Source of the DNA: Phoronis australis | Taxonomy: Eukaryota; Phoronida; Phoronidae | Assembly (NCBI GenBank): GCA_002633005.1 | Contig: NMRA01000643.1 | Location: 166,544-230,543 of the forward strand | Reading direction: 5' to 3' | Length of the DNA stretch: 64,000 nucleotides | In this document: positions 58,524-64,000 of the stretch, in pieces | How positions within the stretch are numbered: position 1 is the first letter of the stretch | Layout of the letters: each line of letters starts with the position of its first letter | The notes under the pieces: model-generated | What the model saw: only the letters and a program-made list of their open reading frames with translations | Databases searched by the model: none | What the model was told of the DNA's origin: nothing | Position numbers and translations under genes: made by a program

Positions 58524-59590
58524 CTTTACCTAATTTAAAATTGCTTGGAGACATTTTTTAAGTCTAAATCACTGTTTCCCTGACGTTTATTTACTATCCC
58601 CTGAACAACAGAAAGGGAAAGTCAATGTAACTGCAAAATGCCTGCATATTTGTTCTGCATTCACTTGCATTGAGCAAACAGAAATGACTGACGCAGGCTT
58701 TGTTCCAGAGCTATTAAGACTTTGGGTTGGCTCCATGAAGTGAACATAGAACTAAGATGTAGTCCTATTGTTATGCCTTGCACATCACAATCTAGTGTTC
58801 CACAGAGCAACGTGTTTCCAAGATAACCAGCGATCTGTATTTTTAAAAAATGTCACATCAAAAATCATTCTATTCCCCTTTAACCATCTGTTTTTTGAAG
58901 TTATATCCAAAAATGGTCCCTTTGTTCAGTAATGTTTCCTGTATTAACTGTGTCATCTATTTGTTATCAGGTCATGCAGCAGGTTGTGTCAGTAGACAAA
59001 GGTACAACAGAGCAGTGTCCATGCACAGGCAGTTAGCCGATGGTATGGAGTTGTTGAAGTCGTACAAACAGTCTCAGTACAAGTGGAGGCAAGTGATGGG
59101 ACTTCAACATAACAACAGTCCATCTTCGAAGAGGTAGGCCTCGTCTGATGATCAACGTAGCCTACTGCAGCTTTTAGTCTATTAACTTTTTATTGAGAAT
59201 GATCTCATCAATGCTGTTAGCTGGATCCCATGGGGGCAGCTCAACACATTTACATCATATTTTTTTCCATTTACACATTCAAGTTGAGACCAAACACAAG
59301 AGGCAATCAGTGCAGTGCATCTTAATTTCCTTTATGTGAATTCTGAAAACCAGTAATTAGTTACTGGGCATGTCACCAGCACTTTTACTTCAATATGATA
59401 AAAATAATTACCACCATGCAACACTATTTCAATCATTAGTCTTGTAACTCTGGCTTTTCAAACATGACTTAAGATTTTTCTGGGCTTTTCAAACATGGCT
59501 TAAGATTTCGCACCGTGTTTGAATACATGTTGGGTGAACGCTGATACTCAACTGTTGTAGGGACTATTCACAAATTGTAACCATTTTCAC
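58524..59590 (+). repeat. About 1-kb duplicated segment with MTO1 exon d, copy 1
   Basis: Starts CTTTACCTAATTTAAAATTG and ends TTGTAACCATTTTCAC. Repeated at 60021-61005, just after an N at 60020. Differences are scattered substitutions and small indels. A GCGCCCACATAT-family repeat follows copy 1 only (59605-60019). Confidence 0.9.
58971..59133 (+). CDS. MTO1: MTO1 exon d (copy 1)
   Basis: Follows TTGTTATCAG and ends CGAAGAG|GTAGGC. It encodes HAAGCVSRQRYNRAVSMHRQ then LLKSYKQSQYKWRQVMGLQ, the helical region after the MnmG core, where sequence varies between animals. Phases are 1 in and 2 out. A second copy at 60428 differs only at synonymous sites (for example CATGCAGCA/CACGCGGCA). Since each copy enters at phase 1 and leaves at phase 2, splicing both together would break the frame. 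Confidence 0.9.
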
Positions 59591-59604
59591 AATAAATAAT
59601 ATGC

Positions 59605-60019
59605 TTTTTATGCGCCCACATATTTATATGTGGACGCATTATGCCGTCATCTCCGTCCGTCCGGGCAGCATCCGTCCGGCGTCCGCTGCTCTATCTCCAA
59701 AACCCTTTGACATACGTTCATGAAATTTGGCACATATGTGCCATTCATGAATGGGACGGCACGTCCGAAATTTTGGACGGATCCGACTACCGGTGTGCCC
59801 CCTAGTGGCAATTTTAGTTTTTTACGCTTACCTTTGTATCTTCAAAACTCCTGAATGGATTTTCATGAAATTTGGTATGTAGGCACCTATTAGTGAGATG
59901 ACGCTATCCTCCCGTTTTCAGATGGATTCGACATAGTTTGCGCCACCTAGTGGCCATTTTTAGTGTTTTCGAGTCTGTTTTTGTGCGTCCACCCCTCTAT
60001 CAACCAAACCGCTCAAAGG
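59605..60019 (+). mobile_element. GCGCCCACATAT-family repeat, truncated at the gap
   Basis: Starts TTTTTATGCGCCCACATATT with TATATGTGGACGCATTATGCC and runs through the first internal unit (GGTGTGCCCCCTAGTGGCAA at about 59792) until the N at 60020. Confidence 0.8.
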
Positions 60020-60020
60020 N
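60020..60020. other. Assembly gap/join (single N)
   Basis: Sits between a truncated repeat and the second copy of the MTO1 exon d segment. Confidence 0.9.
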
Positions 60021-61005
60021 CTTTACCTAATTTAAAATTGCTTGGAGACATTTTTTAAGTCTAAATCACTGTTTCCCTGACGTTTATTTACTATCCCCTG
60101 AACAACAGAAAGGGAAAGTCAATGTAACTGCAAAATGCCTGCATATTTGTTCTGCATTCACTTGCATTGAGCAAACAGAAATGACTGACACAGGCTTTTT
60201 TCCAGAGCTATTAATACTTTGGGTTTGCTCCATGGAAGTGAACATAGAACTAAGATGTATCCTATTGTTATGCCTTGTACATCACACTCTATTGTTCCAT
60301 ATTTTTAGAAAATGTCAAAAATGATTCTATTCCCCTTTAACCATCTGTTTTTAGAAGTTATATCCAAAACTGGTCCCTTTGTTCAGTAAGGTTTCCTGTA
60401 TTAACTGTGTCATCTATTTGTTATCAGGTCACGCGGCAGGTTGTGTCAGTAGACAAAGGTACAACAGAGCAGTGTCCATGCACAGGCAGTTAGCCGATGG
60501 TATGGAGTTGTTAAAGTCGTACAAACAGTCTCAGTACAAGTGGAGGCAAGTGATGGGACTTCAACATAACAACAGTCCATCTTCGAAGAGGTAGGCCTTG
60601 TCTGATAATCAACGTAGCCTACTGCAGCTTTTAGTCTATTAACTTTTTAATGAGGATGATCTCATCAATGCTGTTAGCTGGATCCCATGGGAGCCGCTCA
60701 ACACATTTACATCATACTTTTTTTCCATTTACACATTCAAGTTGAGACCAAACGCAAGAGGCAATCAGTGCAGTGCATCTTAATTTCCTTTCTGTGAATT
60801 CTGAAAACCAGTAATTAGTTACTGGGCATGTCACCAGCACTTTTACTTCATTAGTCTTGTAACTCTGGCTTTTCAAACATGACTTAAGATTTTTCTGGGC
60901 TTTTCAAACATGGCTTAATATTTCGCACCGTGTTTGAATACATGTTGGGTGAACGCTGATACTCAACTGTTGTAGGGACTATTCACAAATTGTAACCATT
61001 TTCAC
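60021..61005 (+). repeat. About 1-kb duplicated segment with MTO1 exon d, copy 2
   Basis: Second copy of 58524-59590, starting immediately after the N. It lacks about 60 bases found in copy 1 near 59392-59440 and has several small indels. Best explained as the other haplotype placed in series. Confidence 0.85.
60428..60590 (+). CDS. MTO1: MTO1 exon d (copy 2, probable duplicate)
   Basis: The same 163-base exon as 58971-59133, with the same acceptor (TTGTTATCAG) and donor (AGAG|GTAGGC) and the same protein. Only synonymous differences were seen. Either this is the allelic copy misassembled in tandem, or the two are mutually exclusive exons. The N at 60020 favours the former. Confidence 0.75.
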
Positions 61006-61045
61006 TTCAAAGCCTACAAACTCGCGAGGGATTGGAAGTGACAGC

Positions 61046-61076
61046 TCATGTGGGCCCGTTGCACTGATCACCTAGA
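61046..61076 (-). mobile_element. SINE/LINE tail fragment
   Basis: On the minus strand it reads TAGGTGATCAGTGCAACGGG then CCCACATGAG, matching the SINE tail at 27243-27272. A small relic of the same retrotransposon tail. Confidence 0.6.
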
Positions 61077-61080
61077 ACCA

Positions 61081-61788
61081 TTTTTATGCGCACAGATATT
61101 TATATGTAGACGCATTATGCCGTCATCCACGTCCGTCCATATCTTCAAAGGTCCTCAACGGATTGTCATGAAATTTGGAACATAGGCATCTATTGGTGAA
61201 ATGACGCAATCCTTCTGTTTTCAAATAGACTCGAGATGTTTTGTGCTACCTAGTGGCCATTTTTGCAGTTTTCAAGTCTGTTTTTGGCGTCCGCCCCTCT
61301 ATCAACCAAACTATTTTAAGGATGATTTTGAAAATTTGCGTAATATTCTCAGTGTGAAGACAACAGTTGACGATGACGACTTTGACCACTGTGTCACCTC
61401 CTAGTGACAATTTTGTTTTGTTTTGCGCCCATAGCTGTTTCTGCTAAACCCACTGCAGAATCTTAAATTAATAAATTTTATTAATATGTGTATTTTATAT
61501 GAAGTTAACAACAGACGGCGACAACTTTCAGAGGGATACGACGAACGCTGTGCCCCCTAGTGGCAATTTCATTTTTTCCATCTTTTTTTGTTTAGCTGAA
61601 GTTCCGTGGCTGATTTTTATGAAATTTATTAAACAACTCTATTAAAAATGATGGCATGTTCCCTATTTCGGATAGATTCTACGTATTTTGCGCCATTTTT
61701 ATGATACAAATAAACAACCCTAGAAGCACACCGTTTGTGGTGCATTCGTGGGTGCATTTCAACGATCTGCGTCGCTCTTGTTACACTT
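61081..61788 (+). mobile_element. GCGCCCACATAT-family repeat, diverged copy
   Basis: Starts TTTTTATGCGCACAGATATT and GCATTATGCCGTCATC, carries TGTGCCCCCTAGTGGCAATT at about 61551, and ends with TTCAACGATCTGCGTCGCTC near 61780. Older and more diverged than the other copies. Confidence 0.7.
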
Positions 61789-62694
61789 TATTAATATATA
61801 GCTAAAACCAAGCTGAGGAGCTAGAGACCTGAGTCAAGATTGTAGCAGTGTGCCTCAGTGGGACTTTGAGTAAAGGAGGCAGACACTTCAGTAAGCCAAT
61901 AGGCCACTCTGCCTTCTCTTGAAACTAATACAGTACATATCAATTGAATTATGTGTGATCAATTATAAATTAAAAAAAGTATGCAAAATACGTGTGGTCA
62001 TACGTGACTGTTGAAAGCAAGTATTTTTGTTGTGCCTGACACGATCTTTTGTTGGCTGTCATGTTTTCAGTTGAAGCAACTCTGGCATTGACTGATAAGC
62101 TGCGGTTAATTAAATTTTAGTGTGTGAATAATTAATGTTACACTTATGACCGTATAGAAAGCATACAAGGACTACCGCCTTCTGCCAAGACATTGCAGAT
62201 CGCCATAATGTGTTTTCAAACATTTCTTCAACTTACGATCAAAACGTTTTACCAGAATGCGATCGAACTGTTTCAAGCTAGGTGTTCAGTTTGTAACGTG
62301 AGACAGATTCCAAGTATTCTTCATTATACACATTGACCACTTAAGGATCCCGTGTCATTAAGCTCACTCTCAGAACATCCAAGTCCCTCTTGACATCTTG
62401 AGATAACGGGGTGCAGACAACCATCCAAAAATGTGCAACATTATGTGAGATTTTATAACTCTTCATTAGTTCCCATTCATTTTTTTCTTATCCTGAAGTC
62501 TGTACTGAGAATTGTCTTGATGTGAATGGATGCTTTGGCAAAATATTTATCCTGTGAATTTATGAAAATATCGCTCATCAAAAAGTATTGCTCAGCAAAT
62601 GAAAGCACACGATATTTAGTACTTAAAACCAAAGTGTTGGCATCAAAACTTGGACAAGGCTAGGCCGGCTCTAATTTCTCGATATTAATTTCAG
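61789..62694. other. Intron of MTO1, no further feature seen
   Basis: Unique AT-rich sequence ending at the exon e acceptor ATTAATTTCAG. Confidence 0.5.
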
Positions 62695-62813
62695 GGCTGT
62701 GGACATATTGAGTGGTGCTAATATCAGCGTAGAAATGCTTGCCAGGGCAGTGCCCGATGTGTTTGGACACTTTGTGGAGGACCCTCGGTTTAGTACCAGG
62801 ATCAAAATAGAAG
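62695..62813 (+). CDS. MTO1: MTO1 exon e
   Basis: Starts GGCTGTGGACATATTG and ends ATAGAAG|GTATGT. It encodes AVDILSGANISVEMLARAVP then FVEDPRFSTRIKIE, matching the C-terminal helical domain of MnmG (where the bacterial form has YEKL..L and VEIQVKYEGY). That domain contacts MnmE/GTPBP3. Phases 2 in and 1 out agree with exons d and f. A MITE follows 119 bases downstream. Confidence 0.9.
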
Positions 62814-62932
62814 GTATGTAGTCAAAGACATGAACATGGTGTTGATATGTACTGTATATGTAATGTGTCGACATTTGTTTCTACCTACACCAGGTAAGAT
62901 GCAAGGAGGCATAATGGTCAGTCAATAATAGA

Positions 62933-63438
62933 CAGGGCTTGGAATGACCAATGACAAAAAACGCGGAAACTTTTACCGCCCAAATCATGCGCGCTACCCA
63001 GCCTTGAAATGGTCGATGTGAACCTTTCCCTGACAAAAATCGGGAGGACTAAAAAAAAAAAATGTTACCACTATCACTAGCATTGTCTGCGTCCTTTTAG
63101 CTCGTCCTTCCACTCCCAACCCACACATTTTTGGCTGCAGAGCCGTAGTATTTGTCGCCGCGGTTTACAATAACACGAGACGCCATTGAAAATCCCACCA
63201 CGCTTACCCAGATGCCCCAGCAATGTTGACATTGACAATTTACGTTCCTCCGAAACATAAAGAGCAACTTCCACTGTTCGAAGTGAACGTCGTCTGCAAC
63301 GCCGCGGTAAGAAAGGAATTTGCCGCGGAAATTTTATATCAAATCCGATTTTTTTTACGCGGAAATATAATAAAATGCACGGACAGAACATTTGATAAAA
63401 GCGGAAATCCGCGTTTCTGCGGAAAATTCCAAGCCCTG
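62933..63438. mobile_element. CAGGGCTTGGAAT-family MITE, 506 bp, with flanking repeat
   Basis: Starts CAGGGCTTGGAATGACC and ends GGAAAATTCCAAGCCCTG. AATAGA is present on both sides (62927-62932 and 63439-63444), consistent with a target duplication. Longer than its relatives, with a more GC-rich interior containing several GCGGAAA words near both ends. The open frames inside (63077-63391 and 63223-63447) have no recognised domain. Confidence 0.8.
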
Positions 63439-63947
63439 AATAGATAGCACGATATTCAAGTCTTGAGTTAAAAGATTCTAAATGTACTTTTCTGACAGTG
63501 TATCTTTAGCCCAAGGTACTGCTTTGAAATGCTATATTAATTGATTTTTTTCACTTTGTCCTTGAATGCTTTCTTTTTCAACAGTGTCAGTTTCCAACTG
63601 TTGCCTTGTAATGTTCTAAGATCAGACGTTATACCAAGTTGTTCACCCATTAATAGTCCAGACAAGTTTCTTCAATAAAAGACAATCTTGCTAGAAAAAA
63701 AATTATTTAACCAAACTTCTCATTGAAAATAGGACGATAATTTTAATCACGATTAGCCTACTTTGTATTGTACAGCTGTCTTCAACCAAGATGTGAAAAC
63801 CCAATAAGCCGTTAAAAAAATCAGAGATAGTTTCGGTAATTATTTTAGTAAGTTTGAACTTGAAGAAACTTCACTCAAATAATAAACATGAACCCCAGAT
63901 TATTTTTTACATGTTTTTTCTTACCTATCCGCCGTTGTCGTTTTCAG
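63439..63947. other. Intron of MTO1, no further feature seen
   Basis: AT-rich sequence ending at the exon f acceptor CGTTTTCAG. Confidence 0.6.
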
Positions 63948-64000
63948 CCACATACCACTCTCAGCTACAAGACATGGAAGAGGAGATCCGTGAGGTTCGC
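63948..64000 (+). CDS. MTO1: MTO1 exon f, cut by the window edge
   Basis: Starts CCACATACCACTCTCAG after GTTTTCAG, completing the split codon from exon e, and encodes ATYHSQLQDMEEEIREVR. This matches the MnmG C-terminal stretch with YEGYI.RQ..EIE. The reading frame is open at position 64000, so the exon continues outside the window. Confidence 0.85.

Noticed and set aside
63077-63391. 104-codon minus-strand frame and overlapping plus-strand frame at 63223
   Set aside because: Both lie inside a non-autonomous MITE and show no domain.
1-64000. CRISPR array, phage or bacterial defence system
   Set aside because: The tandem repeats at 21284, 34070 and 36064 have no spacers, and the window is animal genomic DNA.

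Overview
This is animal nuclear DNA. Short coding exons sit between GT...AG introns of kilobase length, four genes encode seven-transmembrane receptors, there are LINE, Penelope-like, SINE and DNA-transposon remnants, and no operon-like gene packing. The base composition is AT-rich. The receptor repertoire and repeat types suggest a marine invertebrate, possibly a hemichordate or cephalochordate, but nothing here proves the species. Single N bases at 13128, 39105, 48907 and 60020 mark assembly joins, and at least two of them separate near-identical tandem copies.

Layout. (1) 1-20 kb: a one-exon class A (rhodopsin-like) GPCR on the minus strand (1229-2503), then long unassigned AT-rich sequence containing a 1.9 kb tandem duplication split by an N (11253-15027), then a one-exon Methuselah-like/class B-like GPCR on the minus strand (19171-20784). 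(2) 21-30 kb: a 26-bp minisatellite, then two dead LINEs facing each other (plus strand 24240-25735, minus strand about 25800-28850). The second carries a tRNA-derived SINE with an exact 11-bp target duplication. (3) 30.5-34 kb and 46.2-49 kb: a duplicated block, each copy with a Methuselah-like GPCR on the minus strand. Copy B (46335-47921) is intact. Copy A (30520-32061) has an intact 7TM region but a frameshifted tail. (4) 37-64 kb, plus strand: consecutive exons of MTO1, the mitochondrial MnmG/GidA-type tRNA wobble-uridine modification enzyme, with intron phases that agree at every junction. GPCR B lies in an MTO1 intron on the opposite strand. One MTO1 exon appears twice (58971 and 60428), and half of another appears again at 50954.

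Mobile DNA fills most of the rest. There is a DNA-transposon family with TACCGTATTCGCC-type terminal inverted repeats (three copies, two with nested insertions), a MITE family ending in CAGGGCTTGGAAT (five copies), a family opening with a GCGCCCACATAT... palindrome (four copies), a 5'-truncated RNase H-bearing LINE inserted with a 10-bp target duplication, a Penelope-like element with a GIY-YIG remnant, and a decayed transposon-type protein gene. The SINE and the RNase H LINE have matching 3' tails, which suggests that this LINE lineage mobilised the SINE.

The strongest biological themes are a small group of intronless receptors with a shared cytoplasmic motif (YEVxNPxFQ) and a SINE/LINE partnership readable inside one window. 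I found no convincing 5' exons of MTO1 and no confident tRNA, rRNA or other non-coding RNA gene.
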